Assembly (NCBI RefSeq): GCF_011766325.1
Contig: NZ_BLLG01000004.1
Location: 480,720-544,719 of the forward strand
DNA: 64,000 nt
Reading direction: 5' to 3'
From: Streptomyces pacificus
Lineage (GTDB): Bacteria > Actinomycetota > Actinomycetes > Streptomycetales > Streptomycetaceae
In this document: piece after piece, positions 32,803 through 42,409 of the stretch
Layout of the letters: every line of letters starts with the position of its first letter
Position numbering within the stretch: position 1 is the first letter of the stretch
Position numbers and translations under genes: made by a program
Notes under the pieces: generated by a model
Seen by the model: the letters and a program-made list of their open reading frames with translations, nothing else
What the model was told of the DNA's origin: nothing
Database searches by the model: none

Positions 32803-34220
32803 CCCGCCCCGCCCCGGCAGGCTCCGACCGGCGGTCGCTGCGCCTTCCGCGGCTGCGCGGGCCGGCCTGGACCGCCACGCTCACCTGGAAGGCCGCGGTG
32901 TTCATCACCGTGATGTGCTGCGCGCTCGCGGCGCTGCTCGGCGCGCTGGTGCATGTCTCGGTGACCCGCCAGACGGTGGACCAGGCCCGCGAGAAGGCGC
33001 TGTCGAAGCTGGCGGCCGTGACCGATGCGTACGAGGCGGGCGAGTCGGCGGACGGCTCACCGGCGGTGGACCCGCCGGGGCTGCCGGCGGGGCTGCGGGA
33101 GCTGGCGCTCGGCGGGCAGCGCGGCACGATGGTCTCGGATGTCGAGGGGCGGCCGACGATGTGGGCCGCGGGGCCCGCGGACGGCCGTGTGCTGGCGGTA
33201 CGGATCGACTACACGCTGAGCGCGCAGACCATCGTGGGCCTGGACCGGGCCATCGTCGGCTCCTCGGCGCTGGCCATCGGCGCGACACTGCTGGCGGGGG
33301 CGTTCTCGGTGACCCGGGTGACGCGCCGGCTCCATCTGACCGCCCAGGTGGCGCGGCGGATCGGTGCGGGTGATCTGGACGCGCGCGTCAACGACCCCCG
33401 TACCAGGGACCCGTCGCGCGGCCAGGACGAGGTGGCCACGGTCTCCGGCGCGCTGGACACCATGGCCGCCACCCTTCAGGACAAGCTGCTGAGCGAGCAG
33501 CGGTTCACCGCCGATGTGGCGCACGAGCTGCGCACCCCGTTGACCGGCCTGTCCGCGGCGGCCGAGCTGCTGCCCCCGGGCCGCCCCGCCGAGCTGGTGC
33601 GGGACCGGGTCCGCAGGATGCGGGCACTGACGGAGGATCTGCTGGAGATATCGCGGCTGGACGCCGGACGGGAGACGGTCGACCTCGACGTCCACGACCT
33701 GGCGCCGCTGGCCGAACGGGTGGTGCGGATGGCGGGCGCCGGCGGCTCGGAGACGGAGCTGACGGTCGTGCGGGGCGCGTGCGTGGAGACGGACAAGCGG
33801 CGGCTGGAGCGGGTGCTCGGCAATCTGATCGGCAACGCGCACAGGCACGGCGCGCAGCCGGTGGTGGTCTCCGTGGACGGGCCGGTGGTGTCCGTCCGTG
33901 ACCACGGGGCCGGGTATCCGAGGTATCTGCTGGAGCACGGCCCGCAGCGGTTCCGCACCGAGTCGGGGGGCAGGGGCCATGGTCTCGGGCTGACGATCGC
34001 GGTGGGGCAGGCGGCGGTGCTGGGGGCGGAGCTGGAGTTCGCGGACGCCCCCGACGGCGGTGCGCTCGCCCGGCTGACGCTCCCCGAGTACGCACCGCTC
34101 GCCGGCCGCCCGGACGGCACCGCGCCGGCCTCAGGCCCCGGCACTCCGACCGCTCCCGCCACGGGCGGCGACCAGAGCACCGACATGCCGCACACCATGT
34201 CCCCGGATAGGCGGACATAA
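32799..34220 (+). CDS. orphan sensor histidine kinase
   Basis: A 473-residue membrane kinase. Helices at ~30-55 and ~150-172 bracket an extracellular sensor of ~95 residues; a HAMP domain follows (RRLHLTAQVARRIGAGDLDARV). The phosphoacceptor is H242 in ADVAHELRTPLTGL; the ATPase has NLIGNAHRHG (N box), VRDHGAGYP and GRGHGLGLTI. The C-terminal 45 residues are Pro/Thr/Gly-rich. No response regulator gene is adjacent, which is unusual for this class. It is translationally coupled to the lipoprotein. Confidence 0.88.
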   Translation: MTRPAPAGSDRRSLRLPRLRGPAWTATLTWKAAVFITVMCCALAALLGALVHVSVTRQTVDQAREKALSKLAAVTDAYEAGESADGSPAVDPPGLPAGLRELALGGQRGTMVSDVEGRPTMWAAGPADGRVLAVRIDYTLSAQTIVGLDRAIVGSSALAIGATLLAGAFSVTRVTRRLHLTAQVARRIGAGDLDARVNDPRTRDPSRGQDEVATVSGALDTMAATLQDKLLSEQRFTADVAHELRTPLTGLSAAAELLPPGRPAELVRDRVRRMRALTEDLLEISRLDAGRETVDLDVHDLAPLAERVVRMAGAGGSETELTVVRGACVETDKRRLERVLGNLIGNAHRHGAQPVVVSVDGPVVSVRDHGAGYPRYLLEHGPQRFRTESGGRGHGLGLTIAVGQAAVLGAELEFADAPDGGALARLTLPEYAPLAGRPDGTAPASGPGTPTAPATGGDQSTDMPHTMSPDRRT

Positions 34221-34246
34221 GATCCCTGCTTGCTACGTTGCGTCGC

Positions 34247-35761
34247 ATGACCGCAACGGCAGCGGAGGCTCCCCCACCCGAGCGGACCCGCCCGGCGCGA
34301 CGGCGGGGCGTCGAGTTCTCGCTCCTCGTCTGCGCCGTCCTCATCTCCGTCTACGGCTACACCCACGTCGGCCTGGCCAGGAGCGGAGCCGTCCCGCCCG
34401 ACGCGCTCGCCTACGGTGCGGGGCTCGGTCTGCTCGCCCTGCTCGCGCATCTCGCCGTGCGGCTGAGAGCGCCGTACGCGGACCCGCTGCTGCTGCCGAT
34501 CGCGGTCCTCCTCAACGGGATGGGCCTCGTCCTCATCTACCGCCTCGACCTGGAGACCCCGGCCGACCGCGCCGCCCCGGCCCAGCTGGTCTGGTCCACC
34601 CTGGGTGTCGCGCTGTTCATCGCGGCGGTCGTGCTGCTGCGGGACCACCGCGTGCTGCAGCGCTACGCGTACCTGTCGGTCGTCAGCGCGCTCGTCCTGA
34701 TGATCGTGCCGATTCTCTTCCCCGCGGTGAACGGCGCCCGGATCTGGATCCGGGCAGGCGGCCTCTCCTTCCAGCCCGGCGAGTTCGCCAAGATCCTGCT
34801 CGCGGTGTTCTTCGCCGCGTACCTGGCCGCGAACCGGCACGCCCTCGCCCACACCGGCCGCAGGATCGGCCCCGTGCACCTGCCCGCCGGCCGGGTGCTG
34901 GGACCGGTGGTGGCCGTGTGGCTGATCAGCGTGGCCGTGCTGGTGCTGGAGCGGGACCTCGGCACCTCGCTGCTGTTCTTCGGGCTCTTCGTGGTGATGC
35001 TCTACGTCGCCACGGGCAGAACCGGCTGGATCGTGGTCGGGCTGCTGCTCGCGGGGTCCGGGGCGTTCGCCGCGGGCACCCTGGAACCGCATGTGCGCGG
35101 CCGGGTCGAGTCCTGGATCGATCCCTACGCGTCCATCGCGGCGGGTGACGGGCCGAGCCAGCTCGCCCAGTCGATGTTCTCCTTCGCCTCGGGAGGGGTC
35201 CTCGGCACCGGTCTCGGCGCGGGGCACTCCATCCTGATCGGCTTCGCCGCGAAGTCCGACTTCATCCTGGCGACCGCCGGCGAGGAGCTGGGGCTGGCCG
35301 GGCTGACGGCGCTCTTCCTGCTGTACGGCCTGCTGGTGGCGCTGGGCTACCGCGCCGGACTCGACCTGCGCGACCCCTTCGGCCGGCTGCTCGCCGTGGG
35401 CCTCGCCGCGATCCTGGCCGTCCAGGTCTTCGTCGTCGCGGGCGGGGTCACGGGCCTCATCCCGCTGACCGGAATGGCGATGCCGTTCCTGGCGCAGGGC
35501 GGTTCGTCCGTCGTCACCAACTGGATCATCGTGGCACTGCTGATCCGGCTCAGCGGCTCGGCCCGTGCGCCGCACCCGGAGCCGGTCGAGACCGGGGTGA
35601 TCGCATGCGCCCCGGACCCGGCGGAACCGGAGGGACGGCCCGCTCAGGCGGGACGGCAGGAGCGGGCCGGCCCCGCCGGGCAGAAGCGAGGGCCGGGCCC
35701 CGCGGGACAGCGGAGCCGAACCGGCCCCGCGGGGCCCGCGGCTGCGGGGGAGGCGCGATGA
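34247..35761 (+). CDS. FtsW/RodA/SpoVE-family peptidoglycan glycosyltransferase
   Basis: A 504-residue protein with about ten to twelve membrane helices. The SEDS signatures are present: LFPAVNGARIWIRAGGLSFQPGEFAKI (including the essential Asp/Glu-type loop), ERDLGTSLLFFGLF, and near the end GLIPLTGMAMPFLAQGGSSVVTNW. SEDS proteins polymerise lipid II glycan with a partner class B PBP, here the next gene, which overlaps by ATGA. The last ~60 residues are Pro/Gly/Arg-rich. There is no ribosome-binding site before ATG 34247 (or the in-frame TTG at 34238), so a leaderless transcript is possible. This is an accessory pair, not the dcw-cluster ftsW. Confidence 0.9.
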   Translation: MTATAAEAPPPERTRPARRRGVEFSLLVCAVLISVYGYTHVGLARSGAVPPDALAYGAGLGLLALLAHLAVRLRAPYADPLLLPIAVLLNGMGLVLIYRLDLETPADRAAPAQLVWSTLGVALFIAAVVLLRDHRVLQRYAYLSVVSALVLMIVPILFPAVNGARIWIRAGGLSFQPGEFAKILLAVFFAAYLAANRHALAHTGRRIGPVHLPAGRVLGPVVAVWLISVAVLVLERDLGTSLLFFGLFVVMLYVATGRTGWIVVGLLLAGSGAFAAGTLEPHVRGRVESWIDPYASIAAGDGPSQLAQSMFSFASGGVLGTGLGAGHSILIGFAAKSDFILATAGEELGLAGLTALFLLYGLLVALGYRAGLDLRDPFGRLLAVGLAAILAVQVFVVAGGVTGLIPLTGMAMPFLAQGGSSVVTNWIIVALLIRLSGSARAPHPEPVETGVIACAPDPAEPEGRPAQAGRQERAGPAGQKRGPGPAGQRSRTGPAGPAAAGEAR

Positions 35762-37224
35762 CGCGGTACATCCGGCGCGCGGCGGCACTGAGCCTGTTCC
35801 TGCTCGCCGCGCTGTTCGTGAACGCCGTACGCGTCCAGGTACTGCAGGCCGAGAGCCTCGACGGCAGTCCGGCGAACCGGCGTCCGGCCATCGCGCGCTA
35901 CGGTGAACCGCGCGGGGACATCCTCGTCGGCGGCAGACCGGTCACGGGCTCGAAGGACACCGGCGAGCAACTGCGGTACGAGCGGATCTACCGGGACGGC
36001 CCCCTGTACGCTCCGGTCACCGGCTACTCCTCGCAGACGTACGGCACGGCCCTGCTCGAGCACGCGGCGGACGGCGTGCTCTCGGGTACCGACCCGGCGC
36101 TCGCCCCGCTGCCGTTCTGGAACGACTTCACCCGCTCCAGGCAGCCCGGCGGCCGGGTCCTGACCACGATCAGGCGGTCCGCGCAGGAGGCCGCGTACCG
36201 GGGCCTGAACGGCAGGCGCGGCGCGGTCGCGGCGATCGAGCCGGCGACGGGAAGGATCCTGGCGCTGGTCAGCAGTCCCTCGTACGATCCCGGACTGCTG
36301 TCCGGCAACAGCCCGGCGGTCACCGAGGCATGGCGGCGGCTCAACCGGGCGGAGAGCCGCCCGATGCTCAACCGGGCGATCCGGCAGACCTATCCGCCCG
36401 GCTCCACCTTCAAGATCGTCACGGCCGCCGCGGCGCTGGAGTCCCGGGTGGTGACGGATCCCGACGCCCCCAGTGACACGGCGGACCCGTTCGTCATCCC
36501 CGGCACCAGGACGACCCTGCCCAACCCCGTGCCGGGCTGCCGGCGGGCGTCCCTGGTGTACGCGATCACGTGGTCGTGCAACACGGTGATGGCGGACCTC
36601 GGCGTGAAGGTGGGTCTGGAGGGCATGCTCGCGACCGCCGGCCGCTTCGGCTTCAACGACGACTCGCTGCGGATCCCGTCCGGTGTGGCGGTGTCCAACT
36701 TCGACCGGCGCATGAGCGCGGACCAGCTGGCGCTGTCGTCCATCGGCCAGTTCGACACCACGGCCACGCCCCTGCAGATGGCCATGGTGGCCGCGGCGGT
36801 CGCCAACGGGGGCGAGCTGGCCCGCCCCTATCTGGTCGACCGCACGACCACCCGGGACGGGGACACGGTCCGCCGGACACCGCGCCGGTCCTATCGCCGC
36901 GCGATGTTCCCGGCGACCGCGAACGAGCTGCGACGGATGATGGTCGAGGCGGCGGAGCGGGGCACGGGCACGCGGGCGCTGATCGACGGGGTGACCGTGG
37001 GCGGAAAGACCGGCACCGCCCAGCACGGCGTCGGCAACGCCGGTACGCCGTACGCCTGGTTCATCGCCTGGGCCCAGGAGCGCGGCGCGCCCCGGCCCGC
37101 CGTGGCGGTCGCGGTGGTCGTCGAGGACCCGGCGGCGGCGGGCGGTGACATCAGCGGCGGCGGCGACGCGGCGCCGATCGCACGGGCGGTGATGGTCGAG
37201 GCGCTGAGACCGGCGGCGCCCTGA
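35758..37224 (+). CDS. class B penicillin-binding protein (PbpA/PBP2 type)
   Basis: A 488-residue membrane-anchored transpeptidase with one N-terminal helix (~8-24). Catalytic motifs: S216-TF-K219 (GSTFK), S273-C-N275 and K417-TG. The NRRPAIARYGEPRGDI stretch is the typical PBP dimerisation region. It cross-links the glycan made by the overlapping SEDS gene. Length is normal for the PbpA group of actinobacteria. Confidence 0.92.
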   Translation: MTRYIRRAAALSLFLLAALFVNAVRVQVLQAESLDGSPANRRPAIARYGEPRGDILVGGRPVTGSKDTGEQLRYERIYRDGPLYAPVTGYSSQTYGTALLEHAADGVLSGTDPALAPLPFWNDFTRSRQPGGRVLTTIRRSAQEAAYRGLNGRRGAVAAIEPATGRILALVSSPSYDPGLLSGNSPAVTEAWRRLNRAESRPMLNRAIRQTYPPGSTFKIVTAAAALESRVVTDPDAPSDTADPFVIPGTRTTLPNPVPGCRRASLVYAITWSCNTVMADLGVKVGLEGMLATAGRFGFNDDSLRIPSGVAVSNFDRRMSADQLALSSIGQFDTTATPLQMAMVAAAVANGGELARPYLVDRTTTRDGDTVRRTPRRSYRRAMFPATANELRRMMVEAAERGTGTRALIDGVTVGGKTGTAQHGVGNAGTPYAWFIAWAQERGAPRPAVAVAVVVEDPAAAGGDISGGGDAAPIARAVMVEALRPAAP

Positions 37225-37484
37225 GCGGCGGGCGCCGGGCGCGCGCCACGCGCCGGGCACCCCGGACGGGCGCGCGCCGACGGGCCGGTCAAGCCGACCG
37301 GGAGGGCAGCGGTGCCCGACCCGAGCGGGCCGCTCGTACACCGGGCACACGCCGGGCACACGCCGGGCCCGGGCCGGTCGGCCGCGGTCGGGCCGATCCC
37401 GCCGCACCCCTCCCCCGTCCCGGTACCGCCCCGGCGCGATCCCCTGCTGCGCCCCTCCCGGTACCGCGCCGTCCCGATCCCCTG

Positions 37485-38603
37485 CTACGCACCCGCCTCG
37501 CGCTCGCCGCCGTCCGCGATCGCCTCCGCCACCTCGGCCACCCGCGCGGCCTCCTCGGCCGCGAAGCGCTCCTGGTCCAGATGCTCGGCGAGTTCCTCGT
37601 CCTGGGTCATCAGCAGGTCGAGGTTGGAGTCGCCGAGCTCGAAGACGCCCATGTCGACGTAGGCCCTCTGGAGCCGCTCGCCCCAGAGCCCGATGTCCTT
37701 GACGCAGGGCACGACCCGGCTGAAGAGCAGCTTGCGGAAGAGGCGCAGGAACTCGGACTGCTCGGTGTACTCCTCGGCCTCCTTGCGCGGGATGCCGAAG
37801 TCCTCCAGCACTTCGACACCGCGGATCCGGTCCCGCATGAGGTAGCAGCCCTCGATGACGAACTCCTCGCGCTCGCGCAGTTCGGCGTCCGTGAGCTGCC
37901 GGTAGTAGTCGCGCAGCGCCATGCGACCGAAGGCGACGTGCCGGGCCTCGTCCTGCATGACGTAGGCGAGGATCTGCTTCGGCAGCGGCTTTTCGGTGGT
38001 GTCGCGGATCATGCCGAACGCGGCGAGGGCCAGGCCCTCGATGAGCACCTGCATGCCGAGGTACGGCATGTCCCAGCGCGAGTCGCGGAGGGTGTCGCCG
38101 AGCAGGGCCTGGAGGTTGTCGCCGATCGGGTAGAGCATCCCGATCTTCTCGTGCAGGAAGCGGCCGTAGATCTCCGCGTGGCGGGCCTCGTCCATGGTCT
38201 GGGTGGCGGAGTAGAACTTCGCGTCGAGGTCGGGGGCGGACTCGACGATCCGCGCCGCGCAGACCATGGCGCCCTGCTCCCCGTGCAGGAACTGGCTGAA
38301 CTGCCAGGAGGCGTAGTGCCGGCGCAGCTCCGCCTTGTCCTTCTCGGTCATCTTCGCCCAGTAGGGGGTGCCGTAGAGGCTGAGGGTCTCGTCGGGGGTG
38401 CCGAGGGGGTCGTACGGGTCGACTTCGAGATCCCAGTCGATGCGCTTGGCACCGTCCCACTGCTTGTCCTTGCCCTTCTGGTAGAGGGCGAGCAGGTGGT
38501 CGCGACCGCCGTCGTACTCCCAGCTGAAGCGGGCGTGACCGGTCGCCGGGATGGACCAGACGGGTTCCCGGGGCGGGTTGGCGTAGTGGTCATACGTCGA
38601 CAC
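37485..38603 (-). CDS. ferritin-like diiron protein
   Basis: A 372-residue, largely helical protein from GTG 38603 behind GGGAG. Metal-ligand motifs for a diiron four-helix bundle: E in LHGEQGAM, TMDEARHAE (ExxH), LIEGLALAAF (E) and QDEARHVAFG (ExxH). This is the ribonucleotide-reductase-R2/ferritin-like superfamily, with probable oxidation or oxygen-activation chemistry; the substrate is unknown. The C-terminus is an acidic coiled tail. It is divergent from a second diiron protein (AurF-like), a pairing that suggests shared regulation. Confidence 0.8.
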   Translation of the reverse strand: MSTYDHYANPPREPVWSIPATGHARFSWEYDGGRDHLLALYQKGKDKQWDGAKRIDWDLEVDPYDPLGTPDETLSLYGTPYWAKMTEKDKAELRRHYASWQFSQFLHGEQGAMVCAARIVESAPDLDAKFYSATQTMDEARHAEIYGRFLHEKIGMLYPIGDNLQALLGDTLRDSRWDMPYLGMQVLIEGLALAAFGMIRDTTEKPLPKQILAYVMQDEARHVAFGRMALRDYYRQLTDAELREREEFVIEGCYLMRDRIRGVEVLEDFGIPRKEAEEYTEQSEFLRLFRKLLFSRVVPCVKDIGLWGERLQRAYVDMGVFELGDSNLDLLMTQDEELAEHLDQERFAAEEAARVAEVAEAIADGGEREAGA

Positions 38604-38658
38604 GAAAGGCTCCCTCGCCTCGCACTGACGAACTGACGTTCTGTTGGCAGGCTCACAC

Positions 38659-38679
38659 GTTGGTAGACACGTAGTCAAC
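38659..38679. promoter_or_regulatory. candidate operator between the divergent diiron genes
   Basis: A 21-bp element with outer arms GTTG/CAAC and a core TAGACACGTAG, midway between the two starts and less GC-rich than its flanks. The TetR regulator downstream is a candidate binder. The symmetry is imperfect. Confidence 0.4.
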
Positions 38680-38705
38680 AAGTCTGGCACAGGGGATTGA
38701 CGACC

Positions 38706-39668
38706 TTGCTGACAACCAGTCTCATACGTCGCATGAAGACCGTGACCGAACGCGATCTCACCCTCCTGCGCGACGCACTCGGGCCCCTGAGGGACCGCGA
38801 ACAGGTCGCCGCGCGCCTGCTCGACTCCTCGGCCAGGCACTCCTTCGACCCCGACCGGGAACTCGACTGGGACGCCCCGCCCGAGGAGGGCAAGTGGTTC
38901 TGGCCGCCGGAGCTGGTTTCCCTCTACGGCACCCCGCTGTGGCGGCGGATGCCCGAGGAGCAGCGGATGGACCTGGCCCGGCACGAGGCCGCCTCCCTCG
39001 CCTCCCTCGGCATCTGGTTCGAGATCATCCTGATGCAGCTGCTGGTACGGCACGTCTACGACAAGTCCGTCACGAGCGATCATGTGCGCTATGCCCTCAC
39101 CGAGATCGCGGACGAGTGCCGGCACTCGATGATGTTCGCCAGGCTGATCCGGAAGGGCGGCACCCCCGCCTACCCGGTACCGCGGCTGTACCACAACCTC
39201 GCCCGCGTGCTGAAGACCGTCTCCACGACCCCGGGCTCCTTCGCCGCCACGCTGCTCGGCGAGGAGATCCTCGACTGGATGCAGCGCCTGGTCTTCCCCG
39301 ACGAGCGCGTCCAGACCCTGATCCGCGGGGTGACCCGGATCCACGTGGTGGAGGAGGCCCGGCACGTCCGCTACGCACGCGAGGAACTGCGCCGCCAGAT
39401 GGCCACGGCACCGCGCTGGGAGCGGGAACTCACCCGGCTCGGCTGCGGCGAGGCGGCCAGGGTGTTCTCCGCCTGCTTCATCAACCCCGGCGTCTACACC
39501 CAGGTCGGCCTGGACCGGCGCGAGGCCGTCGCCCAGGTCAGGGCGAGCGGGCACCGCCGCGAGGTGATGCGGTCCGGAGCCCGGCGCCTGACCGACTTCC
39601 TGGACGACATCGGCGTCCTCAGGGGCCCGGGCCGCCTGCTGTGGAAGAGCTCGGGGCTCCTCGCCTGA
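38706..39668 (+). CDS. AurF-like diiron oxygenase
   Basis: A protein of ~320 residues. Diiron ligands are in LARHEAASLA (E), EIADECRHSMMFAR (E...ExxH), LGEEILDW (E) and HVVEEARHVRYAR (ExxH), the AurF pattern (N-oxygenases such as the p-aminobenzoate N-oxygenase). The substrate is unknown. The start is uncertain: TTG 38706 has AGGGG about 10 bases upstream; TTG 38697 and ATG 38733 are in frame. The TetR gene follows 96 bp downstream. Confidence 0.8.
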   Translation: MLTTSLIRRMKTVTERDLTLLRDALGPLRDREQVAARLLDSSARHSFDPDRELDWDAPPEEGKWFWPPELVSLYGTPLWRRMPEEQRMDLARHEAASLASLGIWFEIILMQLLVRHVYDKSVTSDHVRYALTEIADECRHSMMFARLIRKGGTPAYPVPRLYHNLARVLKTVSTTPGSFAATLLGEEILDWMQRLVFPDERVQTLIRGVTRIHVVEEARHVRYAREELRRQMATAPRWERELTRLGCGEAARVFSACFINPGVYTQVGLDRREAVAQVRASGHRREVMRSGARRLTDFLDDIGVLRGPGRLLWKSSGLLA

Positions 39669-39764
39669 GCACACCGGGATGGCGGGCGAGGCGAGCCCCC
39701 GGGAGACGGGAGACCCCGGGCGCCGCGGGTCCCCGCGCCGGAAGGCGGCGGTTAGGCTGCCGGT

Positions 39765-40514
39765 ATGACCTCCAGCGCCCCCGAGACGCAGCGCGCGTAC
39801 CGGCGTCTGAGCGTGGAGGAGCGGCGCGGCCAGCTCCTCCGGGCCGCACTCACGCTGTTCGCACACCGGGCGCCGGAGGACGTGTCACTGGACGACGTGG
39901 CCGAGACCGCCGGGGTGTCCCGCCCGCTCGTCTACCGGTACTTCCCCGGCGGCAAACAGCAGTTGTACGAGGCCGCGCTGCGCAGCTCCGCCGACGCGCT
40001 GGTGCTGTGCTTCGCCGAGCCGCCCACCGGTCCGCCGAGCGAACGGCTGGGCCGGGTGCTGGACCGCTACCTCGACTTCGTCGGCAAGCACGACGCCGGG
40101 TTCAGCGCGCTGCTGCGCGGCGGCAGCGTCGCCGAGACGTCCCGTACCAGTGCGATCGTGGACGAGGTGCGCCGGGCGGCCGCCGAGCAGATCCTGGTGC
40201 ACCTCGGCGTCCCGGGGTCCGGCCCGCGCCTGCGCCTGATGGTCCGCACCTGGATCGCCGCGGTGGAGGCGGCCTCGCTGATCTGGCTGGACGAGGACAA
40301 GCACCCGTCCGCCGGAGAACTCCGCGGCTGGCTGATCGGCCATCTGGTCGCCCTGCTCACCGCGACGGCGGCCACCGACGAGGAGACCGCGCACGTCGTC
40401 CGGGAGCTGCTCGCCCTGGAGACCCCGGCCGGTCCGGTGGGCACGCTCGCCCGGCGGGTGCTGCCCCTGACGGGCTACGCGGGCCATCTGCTCCGGGACG
40501 GGTTCGCCGGGTAG
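39765..40514 (+). CDS. TetR-family regulator
   Basis: A 249-residue protein. The N-terminal HTH is RRGQLLRAALTLFAHRAPEDVSLDDVAETAGVSRPLVYRYFPGGKQ... (recognition helix VSRPLVYRYF). The C-terminal ligand domain is helical. It sits next to the diiron pair in the same direction as the AurF-like gene and probably regulates them, which would make the 38659 element its operator (inference). Confidence 0.9.
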   Translation: MTSSAPETQRAYRRLSVEERRGQLLRAALTLFAHRAPEDVSLDDVAETAGVSRPLVYRYFPGGKQQLYEAALRSSADALVLCFAEPPTGPPSERLGRVLDRYLDFVGKHDAGFSALLRGGSVAETSRTSAIVDEVRRAAAEQILVHLGVPGSGPRLRLMVRTWIAAVEAASLIWLDEDKHPSAGELRGWLIGHLVALLTATAATDEETAHVVRELLALETPAGPVGTLARRVLPLTGYAGHLLRDGFAG

Positions 40515-40646
40515 TGCGCCCCAAAAGCGCACGGGTGCACCGGTTCCGCCCGGTCAGGCACGGCACCGCACGGCAGCTACCGCTTCCGCCCGCAGCATCA
40601 CCGCCCCGGGCGGGACGGGACGGGGGCGCTGAGCGAGACTGGAAAG

Positions 40647-40922
40647 GTGAGAAGCGAGAACACCCCCTTCGTCGGAGGCCCGCTCGACGGACGGGTGCTG
40701 CCCGTCCTGGTCGGCCCCACCGGCAACCCTCCCCTCTGGTACGAGGTGCCGGTGCCGGCCGAGGGCGGCGGCCCGCACACCGTGCACGCCTACCGCCGGG
40801 TCATCGCCGGGCAGACCAGGCGGCTCGGGCTGCCGCGCGGCTGGAAGTACGAGTACGCCCCGGAGGGGCGGCAGCGCCGCAGGCTCAACTGGCCCTGGTC
40901 GAAGCCGAAGCGCACCGCGTAG
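40647..40922 (+). CDS. small conserved hypothetical protein
   Basis: A 91-residue protein from GTG 40647 behind GGAAAGG. The opening [13 protein letters not shown] and a basic end ([23 protein letters not shown]) are seen in small Streptomyces hypotheticals. Function unknown. Its stop abuts the ISL3 remnant, so insertion may have occurred just behind it. Confidence 0.65.
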   Translation: MRSENTPFVGGPLDGRVLPVLVGPTGNPPLWYEVPVPAEGGGPHTVHAYRRVIAGQTRRLGLPRGWKYEYAPEGRQRRRLNWPWSKPKRTA

Positions 40923-41480
40923 TCGGGCCGACGGCCGCGGCGACCAGGCCGTTGCTCAGTCCGTGGTCGGCGGCCGCGAGGATGGCGTCCCAGTGCTCGG
41001 TGATCGAGCGTTGCAGCTTGACGAAGGGCTCCAGGCGACAGCGGCGGGCCCACGATACCCGGTCCCGCAGCGCCTCGGCGGTGTTGGGGCCGGACTTCAG
41101 CGCGAGCCGCAGTCCTTCACTTGAGCAGGTAGGCGCGGTGCAGGACCGGGGTGGGCCTTCGCGATGAACTCCAGTTGCGCGCGTTGATGTTCGGTGAGGC
41201 CCTCGGGGTTCTTCCACAGCGCCCAGCGATGCCGATACGGGTCAGGCCCGCGAGCAGGTCCACGCGCTGCTCGACGTCCACCCACACACGACGGGCGCAG
41301 ATCGCGCCGACGGTGCGCCGGCCGATCCGCAGCAGCCTTGCCACGGTGGTCTTCGAGCAGTGCGTGGCCAGCCACGCGACGGTGTCGTCGAAGGCGAGGG
41401 TGTGCCCGGCGCCGTGGCCGGGCCCAGGGCACGTGGGCGACCACCACCGCCTAGCCGATCCGGCGTGCGCTCACACATAT
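40923..41480 (-). pseudogene. ISL3-family transposase remnant
   Basis: Three frames on the minus strand carry ISL3 transposase pieces in order: FDDTVAWLATHCSKTTVARLLRIGRRTVGAI and DLLAGLTRIGI (41220-41430); ALWKNPEGLTEHQRAQLEFIAKAHPG with HRAYLLK (41100-41225); and EALRDRVSWARRCRLEPFVKLQRSI...HGLSNG (40925-41090). Between the first two about 180 residues, including the DDE catalytic core, are missing. The C-terminus is truncated. It is dead. Confidence 0.8.
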
Positions 41481-41674
41481 GCACAGGTCAACCCATATTC
41501 TCGTGTACTGGAGCACCACCACAGCTGCGGAACTCAGGCGCGCGACGGGCCAGGATCACCGAGGGTCGGCGGTGTCGCGGTCGGGACATGACCCGGGCCG
41601 CCGACCCTCGGACTCATCTGATCATTTTCTACCGATTGCCAGAACAGAGGAGAACCCAGCCGACCGGGATCCGC

Positions 41675-42409
41675 CTACTTGAGCTGCGCCCTCAACTTCG
41701 GACCATCGCTTTCGGCCTTGACGAAGTCACCGCTGGAGACCTCGACCCACGGCGTGACATTGAACTCCCTAGCCCATTCCGTGAGGCTTACGATCTTTTC
41801 GACGTCGGTACTGGGATTATACTTCTGGCCTCGATAGATGAAGGAATGTGCTTCCTTTTCGTGGGAGCGTGCCACCTCCCCAAGCATCTTGAAGATGCCC
41901 CTGGTGTGGCCCTTCTTGTCGAATTTGCTTGGGGGGCCGACCACTCCGATGCCGTGTTCGGACAGTACATCGGCCTTGACCGTGCAACTTTCGTCCTTCT
42001 TTCCGCTGGTGTTCTTGGCGTAGATATCGGGATCCAGGTCCTCGAAGGTCTTGCTGAACTCCTTGGTGACCCAGGACGGCAGATTACGGCCGCTTGCAAC
42101 GACTCCCTTGATAGCATCGGCGGCATCTTGTTCCCGGTCCGCACCGGAACCTGCAGCCTTCGCGCCACTGCTCAGTTCATCCAGCAGCCTTTCGGCGAAC
42201 TCCCGCACCGTGCTGAATGTTACATCCTCACTCCCGTGTGTCCCGAAGTACTTGCCCACCTTTATTTTTGCGTTTTTGCCCTGCTCAATCGCCTTCTCCT
42301 TAGTCCACCCCCTTTCCGACTCCATACCAAGCACGGCCAATTTCACATCGTCGGCCACCTGTGCGATGTTGGCACTCGTCAGTTCCGATCCTTCGATTAC
42401 GATCGGCAT
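41675..42409 (-). CDS. lower-GC hypothetical protein between IS remnants
   Basis: A 244-residue soluble, charged protein that I do not recognise. ATG 42409 follows AGGGAA. It starts MPIVIEGSELTSANIAQVADDVKL; later parts are Lys/Glu/Asp-rich (TKEKAIEQGKNAKIKVGKYFG, SKTFEDLDPDIYAKNTSGKKDES) with a helical C-terminus. Codon usage clearly departs from the neighbours, with many A/T-ending codons and visibly lower GC. ISL3 and IS110 remnants lie on either side, so it was probably acquired by transfer. No signal peptide or membrane helix. Confidence 0.7.
   Translation of the reverse strand: MPIVIEGSELTSANIAQVADDVKLAVLGMESERGWTKEKAIEQGKNAKIKVGKYFGTHGSEDVTFSTVREFAERLLDELSSGAKAAGSGADREQDAADAIKGVVASGRNLPSWVTKEFSKTFEDLDPDIYAKNTSGKKDESCTVKADVLSEHGIGVVGPPSKFDKKGHTRGIFKMLGEVARSHEKEAHSFIYRGQKYNPSTDVEKIVSLTEWAREFNVTPWVEVSSGDFVKAESDGPKLRAQLK

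Noticed and set aside
37225..37484. Small gene between PBP2 and the diiron protein
   Set aside because: C/G-rich repeats (CCGGGCACACGCCGGGCACACGCC) with no frame of correct bias.
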